Both the position numbers and the translations under genes were made by a program. Below are positions 9,274 through 17,307 of a stretch of DNA of 40,250 nucleotides, in pieces (the first letter of the stretch is position 1; the number at the start of each line of letters is the position of its first letter). Source of the DNA: a bacterium. GTDB lineage: Bacteria; Electryoneota; RPQS01. The notes below the pieces were generated by a model. That model did no database searches and was not told the DNA's origin. It was given only the letters and a program-made list of their open reading frames with translations. The stretch is from the NCBI GenBank assembly GCA_018812265.1, contig JAHJDG010000117.1:1-40250 (forward strand), written 5' to 3'.

Positions 9274-9798
9274 ATGCGAATCGAACTAAGCAAATGCGTC
9301 GTGCGCTCGTGGGAGGAGAGTGACGCGCCGTCGTTGGCGCGCTGCGCCAACAACCGCAACATCTCGCGGAATCTGCGCGATGCTTTTCCGTTTCCCTATA
9401 CCGAGGACGACGCGCGGTCGTTCATTGAAATGGCGCGCGGTCGCAACCCCGATACGTTCTTCGCGATTGAAGTGGAAGGCGAGGCGGCGGGTGGCATCGG
9501 CTATCGGCTGCAGGGGGACATAGATCGCGTGGCCGCCGTGATCGGCTACTGGCTGGCCGAACCGCTCTGGAATCGCGGGATCATGACCGAAGCGCTGGCG
9601 GCGGTGACGGACTATGCGATCCGCGAGCACGGCTTGACCCGCGTCTATGCGACGCCGTTCGAGTGGAACGCGGCTTCGATGCGCGTCCTCGAAAAGTGCG
9701 GCTACCTCTGCGAAGGCCGCCTCCGCAAACGCGCCATCAAAGACGGAAAAGTGATTGACCTGTTCATGTACGCGTATGTCGTAAACGATGAACGATGA
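9274..9798 (+). CDS. GNAT family N-acetyltransferase (RimJ/RimL type)
   Basis: This 174-aa protein transfers an acetyl group from acetyl-CoA to an amine. It begins MRIELSKCVVRSW, a typical first strand of the RimJ/RimL/Acetyltransf_3 group. It continues with a conserved IGYWLAEPLWNRGIMTEAL segment, in which WNRGIMTEAL replaces the usual Q/R-x-x-G-x-G/A pyrophosphate loop. It ends with the familiar VYATPFEWNAASMRVLEKCG. I chose ATG 9274 rather than the longer open frame because upstream codons are dispersed repeat sequence and because the N-terminus then matches the family. The substrate cannot be read from sequence. It appears to be transcribed alone between two repeat-rich spacers. Confidence 0.88.
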   Translation: MRIELSKCVVRSWEESDAPSLARCANNRNISRNLRDAFPFPYTEDDARSFIEMARGRNPDTFFAIEVEGEAAGGIGYRLQGDIDRVAAVIGYWLAEPLWNRGIMTEALAAVTDYAIREHGLTRVYATPFEWNAASMRVLEKCGYLCEGRLRKRAIKDGKVIDLFMYAYVVNDER

Positions 9799-10305
9799 GC
9801 AATGAAAAGAAAATCAGAAATTAGAAATGAGAAACGAGAAAGAAAGCGCACAATATGATCAGTTTGTAGGGGCCGATTTATCGTGCCCGCCAGTGCGTTG
9901 TGGTAGGGGCTGATTGCATCGCCCGTTGTAGTTTCACACGGCAGTGTGTTGTGGTAGTGCCGCACGGCTGTGCGCTCTTGTAGTGACACGATTCATCGTG
10001 TCCTGATCCGGTGGTAGATGTAAACGGCAGTTTGCCCGTAGGGTCGCACGGCCCGGCGAACCGTGGGGCTGTTCTGTGTGGCCGCCCGTAGTCCCGTCCC
10101 GAGCGCAGCGAAGGAAGCCGACACCGCACGAATTCCCCGCCGTTGTCAGTCTCCAGACCGGCAATGGCGCCATTGCGGCTCAAGAGAGCCACAACGGCGA
10201 AAGCCCTTACCTTTTCCCGGTGGTGACTCTCCAGAGTCGCCCTTCGGCAAAGGTTGGGGTGAAGAAAACATCGTAGGTAATAGTTGTACAGAAAGGAGAA
10301 TGGCG
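9799..10305 (+). repeat. Repeat-rich spacer with an array of eight GTAG-headed hairpins
   Basis: There is no gene here. After a purine-rich GAAATGAGAAACGAG tract, eight units headed by GTAG start at about 9866, 9903, 9928, 9954, 9980, 10014, 10038 and 10088. Most carry a short hairpin with a 4-6 nt loop and a different stem each time, for example CACAC-GGCA-GTGTG, GCAC-GGCT-GTGC, ACACGA-TT-CATCGTGT and AAAC-GGCA-GTTT. A composite palindrome follows at about 10139-10199 (CAATGGCGCCATTG core), then a GGTGACTCT-CC-AGAGTC hairpin at about 10220-10240. GTAG plus palindrome is the hallmark of REP elements mobilised by RAYT transposases. No RAYT gene is present in the window. Confidence 0.75.
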
Positions 10306-11154
10306 ATGATCCGCATTCTGACTTGTGCACTGCTGTTTCTTGTTTTGACTTGCCCACTAGGTCAAGCCGAGGCTACACAATCATCTTCTGCTGGCAAAGA
10401 AGCACAGACAATTGCCGTTGATACAACAATTGATACCGTTGAAAAGACACAAGCCGAACCGCTCACAATCGAGAACCATATTGAGTTATTGACAGCGAGA
10501 GTAGATACGATAGCAGAAGAGATCGGAACAATAAAGGAAAGATATTGCTATTTTGGAAGTGCCCTGTCCTTTCAAACCACAGTCTTCGCGCTTATTACGG
10601 CTGGGCTGTTGGCAATAGCAGGCTTTTGCACGTGGGCAGGTTTTCGCCATGAAGTGAAAACTATCGAAAGGCACCTGACTGAGCGCATGGAGCTCAGGGA
10701 CAAGGAGGTGTCAAAACAACTCAAGGCTATTACAGATCTGAAAATCAAACTCCACAACACGACCTGTTCCACAAGAGCGTCTATCGGTGATTGGTTCAGC
10801 GAGAAGGGCTGGCATCTGCTGGCCTTAGAGCAATTGTTGTGGGCGGCTCAGGAAGCTGCCTCGGCGTGCGAACTCATGGATGAAAAGAATCGCCGCGACG
10901 AAGCGCTGTCCTCCTGCGACGCGGCGCTTGAAGAGATCACTACCGTACTCCAGAAGGCGCTGGCTGATCAAGGTACAGATTGGAGCGAGTTCGACTACGA
11001 AAGTAAACGGAAAGAACTCATGAAGGTGGAGTCGTGTGGACAAGAATCTATCATGAATTTGACAGACAAAATCAGAGTCTTACTACTCGACTGCAAGAAA
11101 CGGAAGGAAGGGGGATTACCTAAGGATAGCGCAGAGAAAGGCAAGACGACATGA
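10306..11154 (+). CDS. Unrecognised membrane protein with coiled coil
   Basis: I do not recognise this 282-aa protein. It has a signal-peptide-like start (residues 1-22, ending LGQA), a linker, a short coiled coil (about 55-80) and one strong TM helix (about 88-112). A charged helical region follows the TM (KTIERHLTERMELRDKEVSKQ), then a helical C-terminal domain rich in Ala/Glu with several Cys residues. The ATG at 10306 lies 7 nt after GAAAGGAG, whereas the ATG at 10300 would be only 1 nt away, so the later start is better. Codon use is AT-richer than in neighbouring genes and the gene follows directly on a repeat array, both hints of acquisition. No function is proposed. Confidence 0.7.
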   Translation: MIRILTCALLFLVLTCPLGQAEATQSSSAGKEAQTIAVDTTIDTVEKTQAEPLTIENHIELLTARVDTIAEEIGTIKERYCYFGSALSFQTTVFALITAGLLAIAGFCTWAGFRHEVKTIERHLTERMELRDKEVSKQLKAITDLKIKLHNTTCSTRASIGDWFSEKGWHLLALEQLLWAAQEAASACELMDEKNRRDEALSSCDAALEEITTVLQKALADQGTDWSEFDYESKRKELMKVESCGQESIMNLTDKIRVLLLDCKKRKEGGLPKDSAEKGKTT

Positions 11155-11230
11155 TCCCCCCGCAACCCCCGCCCCTCACGGCGAGTTCAATAGTCAACTG
11201 GGTCGAAATGCCCACAAACCATTCAATCCA

Positions 11231-11932
11231 TTGAGAATACAGCATTTGAAGAGACTGCTGCAAGGAGCGATGTGCGCGCTCGCTATCCTTTTATATAGTG
11301 GAGCGTACGCGCAGACCTCCCCTCCGCTGAGCGCGACCGGAATCGGGCTTCTCAAATACAAGGGCGGCGGCGACTGGTACAGCGCGGCGCGGGCGCTGCG
11401 CAACCTCATGCTGTTCGCGCGCGAGAGCACCAACCTCCGCCTCGCCCCCGAACCGACCGCCGTCGAACCGTCGTCGCTGGAACTCTTCGCCTACCCCGTC
11501 ACCTTCATCAACGGCCACGGCAACGTCGCGTTCAGCGAGGACGACGTCCGTAATCTGCGCGCGTACTTCGCGGCGGGCGGATTCCTGTTCGCCAACGACG
11601 ACTACGGCATGGACGCGAGCTTCCGTCGTGAGATGAAAAAAGTCCTGCCCGAATCCAAGTTCATCGAACTGCCGTTTTCGCATCCCATCTATCACGTGCA
11701 ATACAATTTCCCGAACGGCACTCCCAAGATCCACGAGCACGACAAGCTGCCCGCGCAGGGATTCGGAGTGTTTCTGGACGGCGTGATGGTCTGCTACTAC
11801 AACTATCAGAGCGATCTCTGCGACGGCTGGGAAGCGGAGTCCGTGCACGGCGATCCGCCGCAGAAACGCCGCGCCGCGCTGGAGATGGGAACGAATGTGC
11901 TCCTCTATGCGCTGTCACGGGGAGTACAATAA
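11231..11932 (+). CDS. Secreted DUF4159 protein
   Basis: The 233-aa protein has a signal peptide (KRLLQGAMCALAILLYSG, cleavage near AYA-Q). The mature part matches the DUF4159 family: GIGLLKYKGGGDWY at the start, FINGHGNVAFSEDDVRNLRAYFAAGGFLF in the middle, then NDDYGMDASFRREM and PIYHVQYNFPNG. The fold resembles a glutamine-amidotransferase-like/flavodoxin-like domain, but I see no catalytic Cys-His-Glu triad. DUF4159 genes often sit near DUF4175 and MoxR/BatA-type genes in FCB genomes, and here a DUF4175 gene follows. The start is uncertain: TTG at 11231, TTG at 11246 (gives MKRLL, a better signal peptide), or ATG at 11270 with AAGGAG but no basic n-region. Confidence 0.85.
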   Translation: MRIQHLKRLLQGAMCALAILLYSGAYAQTSPPLSATGIGLLKYKGGGDWYSAARALRNLMLFARESTNLRLAPEPTAVEPSSLELFAYPVTFINGHGNVAFSEDDVRNLRAYFAAGGFLFANDDYGMDASFRREMKKVLPESKFIELPFSHPIYHVQYNFPNGTPKIHEHDKLPAQGFGVFLDGVMVCYYNYQSDLCDGWEAESVHGDPPQKRRAALEMGTNVLLYALSRGVQ

Positions 11933-11996
11933 GAAGAAGCTGAAATGCTGAAAAGCTGAAAGACTGAAAAAGAGGAATTGACTTGCGGGAGGTATC

Positions 11997-12197
11997 ATGG
12001 GCGACCCGAAACCCCTCATCACCATCAAGAAAGACGGCCCGTATGTTGTGTCGGGCGTGCGCGATCTGACCAACTCGAAGGGCGAACACCTCACGATCCA
12101 GGATCCGATGTCGCTGTGCCGCTGCGGACAATCGAAGAACAAGCCGTTCTGCGACGGCTCGCACCGCACCGCCGGATTCAAAGACGACAAAAACTGA
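11997..12197 (+). CDS. CDGSH iron-sulfur domain protein
   Basis: This is a 66-aa small protein with a single CDGSH motif, CRCGQSKNKPFCDGSH. The three Cys and one His ligate a redox-active, labile [2Fe-2S] cluster. The upstream strand region (KKDGPYVVSGVRDL) is typical of bacterial single-CDGSH proteins. No signal or TM segment is seen, so it should be cytosolic. A GGGAGG Shine-Dalgarno sequence six nt before the ATG fixes the start. Its partner is unknown; such proteins are linked to iron-sulfur and redox homeostasis. Confidence 0.93.
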   Translation: MGDPKPLITIKKDGPYVVSGVRDLTNSKGEHLTIQDPMSLCRCGQSKNKPFCDGSHRTAGFKDDKN

Positions 12198-12203
12198 CGA
12201 GAT

Positions 12204-12256
12204 CTGTCATCCTGAACGAAGTGAAGGATCTCTCGGGTCGGCTGCAAGCAGCCGAC
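12204..12256 (+). repeat. Dispersed 'GTCATCCTGAACGAAGTGAAGGATC' type repeat plus hairpin
   Basis: The first part (about 12206-12233) is a sibling of the left arm of the inverted-repeat element at 27806, with two substitutions. The second part, 12237-12256, is the perfect hairpin GTCGGCTG-CAAG-CAGCCGAC also found at the 3' end of mfd. The junction of two repeat types suggests nested or sequential insertions. Confidence 0.65.
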
Positions 12257-12356
12257 ACCGCTATACACATTCTGTACATTACTACCTACTAGGCGGGACG
12301 CTCCCGCGTCCCGCACACCACCGGCATTGCGAACACGGATGAACAGGAGACTCTGA

Positions 12357-15300
12357 ATGGGAGCGCGTGAAGTACTGCAGACGATTCATGGATGGATGGC
12401 CCGGCTGCGGCGGGCGATCATGGCAAATCGGCTCAAGGCCGGAGCGCTGGCGGCGGTCGCCGGACTCGTGGCTGCAAGCCTTCTGATCCTGATCGTAGAA
12501 GCGGTGGGACATCTCTCCGGCGCGGCCCGCGGCGTACTGCTCGCGCTGTGGGGAGTTGCCGCGCTTGCCGCGCTCGGCGTGGGCGTCGTCTGGCCGGTGC
12601 TGCGCTACACGGTGTTCGCTCCCGACGACAAAAAGCTCGCTGGAGACTATGCGCGACGAATGCCCGGTGTGCGCGACCGCGTGCTGAACGCCTTGCAGCT
12701 TCTCGAACGAGCCGAAGGCGCGAACCGCGAAGGATACTCGCCGGATTTGATCTTGGAAGCGGGCCGCGAGGTTGCAGAGGATTTGCAGCCGGTGGATCCG
12801 CGCGCGCTACCCGATAAAAAACCCATTCGTCTGCTTGGACGGGCGGCGATTGCCGTAATTGGATTCGCCGTGCTGTTTCTCGCTTTTGCAGGCGGGCCGC
12901 TACTTCGCGCTGGCGAACGGGTGATGAAACCCGGTCAGGAATTCGAGCCGCCGCCGCCGTTCACGTTGACGATTTCTCCCGGCGACGTGGAACTCGTACG
13001 CGGCGACTCGCTGCTGGTAACCGTGACCGCGAGCGGCGCGATCCCCCGCTCGATCACGCTCGAACGAATCGAGAAGGGTAAGCGTGCTTCGGAACCGGTG
13101 ACGCTGAAAAGCGAGACCGGAGAATTTCGTTATACCTATCGCGGTATTACCGCGCCCTTTTCGTATTGGGCGCACGAGGGTCGCGTGCAAAGCGAAGCCT
13201 ACGACGTGACCGTGCAGGAACTCCCCGCCGTCCGTTTTCTCTCGCTCCGTTTGACTCCGCCCGCCTATACCGGCATGCCCGATCAGGTTCTGGAGGAAAA
13301 CGTCGGTGACGTCGCGGCTGTCGTCGGAACAAAGGTGAAGTTCCAGCTTGCCGCCACCAAGCCGCTGAAGGACGCGCGCATCGAGTTTATCGAGCCGGAG
13401 TTTCCCGGAACCGAAAAGGAAACCATCCGCGCCGAGCAGAAACTCGACGTGGACGGCTCGCGCGCCGGCAGCGAGTTCCGGGTGCAGAAAAGCGGTTACT
13501 ATCGCATTCGCCTGACCGATCGCGAAGATTTAAAGGATCGCGACGCGATTCTGTATCGCATCACCGCGCGTCCCGATGAATTTCCGCTGGTGAGCGTTCT
13601 TCAGCCGCCCAACGATCTGGAGATCGCCGCCGGAGTCAAAATTCCACTGGTGGCCGAGGCGATGGACGATTTTGGTTTCTCCCGTATCGCGCTGCGCTAT
13701 CACCGCACTTCCGCCTACGAACCCGCTGAAGCGCGTGAGGACGAGTCGCTTTTTGAAAAAGTGCCGCTCAATCTGCGGCTCTTGGAACCGGGCCGCGCCG
13801 TGGCCGAAATGCAGTGGGACATGACGCCACTCGATCTGTTGCCCGAAGATCAGGTCGCCTACTTCGTGGAAGTGTGGGACAACGACGCGATCAGCGGCCC
13901 CAAGCGCGCCCGCAGCGAAACGCGGATGCTGCGCTTCCCGTCCATGTCGGAGATTTTTGAAGAGCAGGAGAAGATGTCCGAAGCCCGCGAGATTACGCTC
14001 TCCGAGTTGCTCGAGCACTCGCGCGACATTCGGGAAAAGGTGGACAAAGCCATTGAGGAATACAAATCCAATCCCGATCTGAGCTGGGAGCGCAAGAAGG
14101 AAATCGAGCAGCTCATGGAAAAACAGCGCGCCATGAATGACATGCTCGAGCAGATTTCCGACGCGATGGAAAAGGCCGCCGAGCAGATGCAGCAGCGCTC
14201 GATGTTCTCTCCCGAGGTTATGGATAAAATGATGCAACTGCAGAAGCTGGTGCAGGAAGTCATCACTCCCGAGATGCGGGCTGCGCTGCAGAAACTCGCG
14301 CAGTCCCTCCAGCAACCGAGCGAAGAAGAGATGCGGCGGGCGATGGAGAACTTCCAGCTCACGCAGGAGATGTTCGAACGCGCCCTCGATCAGACGCTCA
14401 ACATGCTCAAGCAGCTCAAGATGGAGCAGAAACTCGATGAGCTGACCCGCCGCCTCGATGAGCTGGGCCGTCAACAGGAACAGCTCAACGAGAAGATGGA
14501 CAAGAACACTCCCGAGACCGCGCCCAAGAACGCCGATGAGCAGAAGAAGCTGGCCGAGGAAATGCGCAAGATCGAGGAGGAAGCCCGCAAGCTGGCCGAA
14601 GAGATGAAAAAAGAGAACACGCCCGGCCAGAAGGAGATGCAGCAGGCCCAGCAGGAGATGCAGGAAGAGCAGCTCTCCGAGAAAATGGAGCAGAATGCTC
14701 AAACCATGAACATGTGCCAGAACCAGTCGGCTAAAAAGAGTGGAAAACAATCGCGTCGAAAGATGGCCGAGTTGGCCAACATGATGCAGAACGTGAAGCA
14801 GCAGATGCAGCAGGATCAGATGGCCGAGGTGCTCGAAAAAATGGAGCGGGTGCGCGATCAGGTGCTCGACCTCTCCATGCGGCAGGAAAAGCTGTGGCGG
14901 GAGTCGGAAGGACTGGAAGCCGGAAGTCCGTTGACGGCACAGGCCGCCGAGGACCAGGAAAATCTGCGGCAGGCCTTGAGCCGCGTGAACGAGGATCTGC
15001 GCGAACTGGCGCGCGAAACAATGTTCGTGACTCCGCAGCTCATCGGCGGAATCTACAGTGCGATGAACCTCATGGGACAGGCCGCGCAGGCCGGGCAGGA
15101 GCGCGATCCGCGCACCGCTTCGCACTACCGTCGGCAATCCCTCGGAGCATTAAACAGCGCGCTCAAACAATGCCAGCAGGCCTGTTCGGCATGCCAGAGC
15201 CAGTGCAACAAGCCGAATCCCAACTCGATGTGCAACAAGGCCGGGCAAATGGCTTCGCAGCAGCAGAAGATCAACCAGCAGACGCAGAACCTGATGTCGC

Positions 15301-15761
15301 AGTGCCAGAATCCCGGCAGCCTGACGATGGGCGAGCAGGCGGCGATGCAGCGGCTGGCCGTCGAGCAGCAGGGACTCGCCAAAACCGCCAAGGAACTGGC
15401 TCAGGAAGCCGCCGCCTCGCAGCGGAGCTTGGGCCGTCTCGATGATATTTCCAAAGAGATGGAAGAAGTCGCCAAGGATCTCGAAAATCGCAACGTTACT
15501 CAGCGCACCATGCAGCGGCAAGACCACATCGAGTCGCGTCTCATGGATTTCCAGCAGGCGCAGCGCGAACGCGAATTCTCACCGCGACGACGCGCGAACA
15601 CCGGAGTGGACGTTGTGCGCGCGAGTCCGGGGCCGCTTCCCGAAAAACCAGGACAGGACCAACTGCGGCAGGATATCCTGCGCGCACTGGATGCAAAATA
15701 CACTCCCGACTACGAACAGCTTATTCGGCAATACTTCGATGCGCTCTCGAGATGGAAGTGA
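12357..15761 (+). CDS. DUF4175 membrane protein with long Gln/Met-rich coiled coil
   Basis: This 1134-aa protein has two N-terminal TM helices (about 25-50 and 55-82) and a third at about 158-182. A periplasmic beta-rich region with Ig-like features follows (FTLTISPGDVELVRGDSL, then RFLSLRLTPPAYTGMPDQVL). From about residue 530 a very long coiled coil runs almost to the end, rich in Glu, Lys, Gln and Met. Several Cys residues cluster near 939-960 (CQQACSACQSQCNK). Domain order and length match DUF4175 family proteins of FCB bacteria, whose role is unknown but envelope-related. AGGAG about 8 nt upstream supports ATG 12357. The coiled coil produces long spurious open frames on the other strand. 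Confidence 0.87.
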   Translation: MGAREVLQTIHGWMARLRRAIMANRLKAGALAAVAGLVAASLLILIVEAVGHLSGAARGVLLALWGVAALAALGVGVVWPVLRYTVFAPDDKKLAGDYARRMPGVRDRVLNALQLLERAEGANREGYSPDLILEAGREVAEDLQPVDPRALPDKKPIRLLGRAAIAVIGFAVLFLAFAGGPLLRAGERVMKPGQEFEPPPPFTLTISPGDVELVRGDSLLVTVTASGAIPRSITLERIEKGKRASEPVTLKSETGEFRYTYRGITAPFSYWAHEGRVQSEAYDVTVQELPAVRFLSLRLTPPAYTGMPDQVLEENVGDVAAVVGTKVKFQLAATKPLKDARIEFIEPEFPGTEKETIRAEQKLDVDGSRAGSEFRVQKSGYYRIRLTDREDLKDRDAILYRITARPDEFPLVSVLQPPNDLEIAAGVKIPLVAEAMDDFGFSRIALRYHRTSAYEPAEAREDESLFEKVPLNLRLLEPGRAVAEMQWDMTPLDLLPEDQVAYFVEVWDNDAISGPKRARSETRMLRFPSMSEIFEEQEKMSEAREITLSELLEHSRDIREKVDKAIEEYKSNPDLSWERKKEIEQLMEKQRAMNDMLEQISDAMEKAAEQMQQRSMFSPEVMDKMMQLQKLVQEVITPEMRAALQKLAQSLQQPSEEEMRRAMENFQLTQEMFERALDQTLNMLKQLKMEQKLDELTRRLDELGRQQEQLNEKMDKNTPETAPKNADEQKKLAEEMRKIEEEARKLAEEMKKENTPGQKEMQQAQQEMQEEQLSEKMEQNAQTMNMCQNQSAKKSGKQSRRKMAELANMMQNVKQQMQQDQMAEVLEKMERVRDQVLDLSMRQEKLWRESEGLEAGSPLTAQAAEDQENLRQALSRVNEDLRELARETMFVTPQLIGGIYSAMNLMGQAAQAGQERDPRTASHYRRQSLGALNSALKQCQQACSACQSQCNKPNPNSMCNKAGQMASQQQKINQQTQNLMSQCQNPGSLTMGEQAAMQRLAVEQQGLAKTAKELAQEAAASQRSLGRLDDISKEMEEVAKDLENRNVTQRTMQRQDHIESRLMDFQQAQREREFSPRRRANTGVDVVRASPGPLPEKPGQDQLRQDILRALDAKYTPDYEQLIRQYFDALSRWK

Positions 15762-15765
15762 CAAT

Positions 15766-15803
15766 AATTCCCCCCGCCACTTCGTGGGGGGGTAGGGGGG
15801 GAA
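15766..15803 (+). repeat. C/G-rich hairpin element downstream of the DUF4175 gene
   Basis: CCCCCCGCCAC-TTC-GTGGGGGGG followed by TAGGGGGG forms a GC-rich hairpin. It is related in structure to the three copies inside mfd and to the element near 9214-9252. It lies just after the DUF4175 stop and could attenuate transcription, but no T-tract follows. Confidence 0.6.
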
Positions 15804-15849
15804 ATGAAGAATCAACAATACATTCGTGTCAACACAGGAGAAACATTCA

Positions 15850-17307
15850 ATGCGGCACGGGATTCTGTTGGCACTCCTGCCTCTGGTGGCGTGGGGACAG
15901 TTCACCTTCGCGCCGGTCCGCCTAGATGATGGACTGGCGGAGTCATACTACTATCCAAGAGTGGAAGCGGTGAGCGAAGACAGCCTGCTTTGTACGTGGG
16001 GATCGGATACGGAAGGGGCATTTGTTACATGGGGACGGAGGGTGGCCGCGAACGGATCGCCCGCCGGATCATGGACGCTGCTTCACGATGCTGGCGGCCA
16101 AGCGACCTGTCCGGCCAGCGTGAAATCACTGCCGTTGTCGGTCGGTGGCGAAGCCCGACTGTTTTATCATACGTGATCGCGATATACCTTGCTCCAGTTC
16201 GTCTCCCCGGAGGGGCAGACGCTGGATTCCATCGAATGGTACCTCTCGTCCTCGCCGCAGATGGTTCGCACCGGAACCAGTCTGTTCATCTCGTTCCATG
16301 ATTGGAACTCCGGCCAGCAGGCGCTGGTGTGGGTGAGCGAAAACGGAAACGTCCTTCACCGACAACAGGAAGATCATCTCGAAGTTCCTTTCGCATACAA
16401 TGTTGGTGATACGGCGATGCTCGTCGAATACGTGCAGCGAATAGACGAGGACTGGATGTGGCGGAGACTGTCCGTTCACGGGTATAACACGCAAGGATTG
16501 CGTGTTCTGAGCGATACGCTCCTGTGGGACACGCTGGATTCCGGGCCTGCCCCCCAACACGTTTTTGCGGGGTCGGATTTCGATATGCAAAATAGAGAAT
16601 TGCTTGCAGTATCGGTGACGGCGCGTTCCATACAATATCCGGACAGCTACCGTGTCCAAGTTGTGCGCTACGCAGACGGCGAAGTCAACGTGCAAGAGCC
16701 GTTCGATCCGGGTCCGCCGCCCCCGCAAGGATACCTGAGGGGCTTCAAAGTGGCTCACGGCGAAAATGGTGGCGGTGTCTTGGCTTGGTTCGGCATACGG
16801 ATCTACGAACATTTATCGCTTAACCTGCGCGCATTCAATGCGAATGGTCAGCTGTATGATGTGACTCACAATATCGCACTTGATCCGAACCTGCTCCCCT
16901 CGGAAATGGATCTGACGGTCCACGGAGGAACGGTTTACACAGCCTATGCTCTCAGCACCGGTATTGACTCATTGCGCGGAGTCTGGCTCGCGGGTTTTCC
17001 GGAAAGCGAGCTCCTGCCGGTGAGCGTGCCGCCGAATGCCTTGCCGAACCTTCTCGGCTTGTCCGCTTACCCAAATCCGTTCAATTCCGTCACGCGGATT
17101 GACTACGTCGTACCGCAGATGGGTGATGTTTCCTTGACGGTGTTCGACCGCTTGGGCCGCGAAGTGACAACGCTCTCTCGAGGTATGCAAACGGCAGGCG
17201 AGCACTCGATTCTTTGGAATGCCGATGGGGTTTCTTCAGGGATTTACTTCGTGCGAATGAACTCGGGCGGTACAACGAACACTTGCAAACTGGTTCTGAT
17301 TCGATGA
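15850..17307 (+). pseudogene. Secreted FlgD/Por-type sorting-domain protein, interrupted by one TGA
   Basis: One continuous frame of 486 codons is broken by a single in-frame TGA at 16174-16176. The upstream part (108 aa) has a signal peptide (RHGILLALLPLVAWGQ) and starts at ATG 15850, nine nt after AGGAG. The same frame continues straight after the stop (SRYTLLQFVSPEGQTL) to a C-terminal sorting domain beginning LSAYPNPFNSVTRIDY and ending SGIYFVRMNSGGTTNTCKL. The middle is beta-strand-rich without a recognised catalytic domain, so a surface or secreted role is likely. TGA ends other genes here, so a changed genetic code is unlikely; a nonsense mutation or base-call error is simplest. A fragment from TTG 16189 would lack a signal peptide. 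The stop overlaps the next gene's ATG. Confidence 0.8.

Noticed and set aside
13530-15137. 535-codon minus-strand open frame rich in Leu and His
   Set aside because: It mirrors the Gln/Lys/Glu codons of the DUF4175 coiled coil on the + strand and has no ribosome binding site or family match.
16174-16176. Selenocysteine or recoded TGA in the sorting-domain gene
   Set aside because: TGA ends other genes here, and I see no obvious hairpin right after the codon; a nonsense change or base-call error is simpler.
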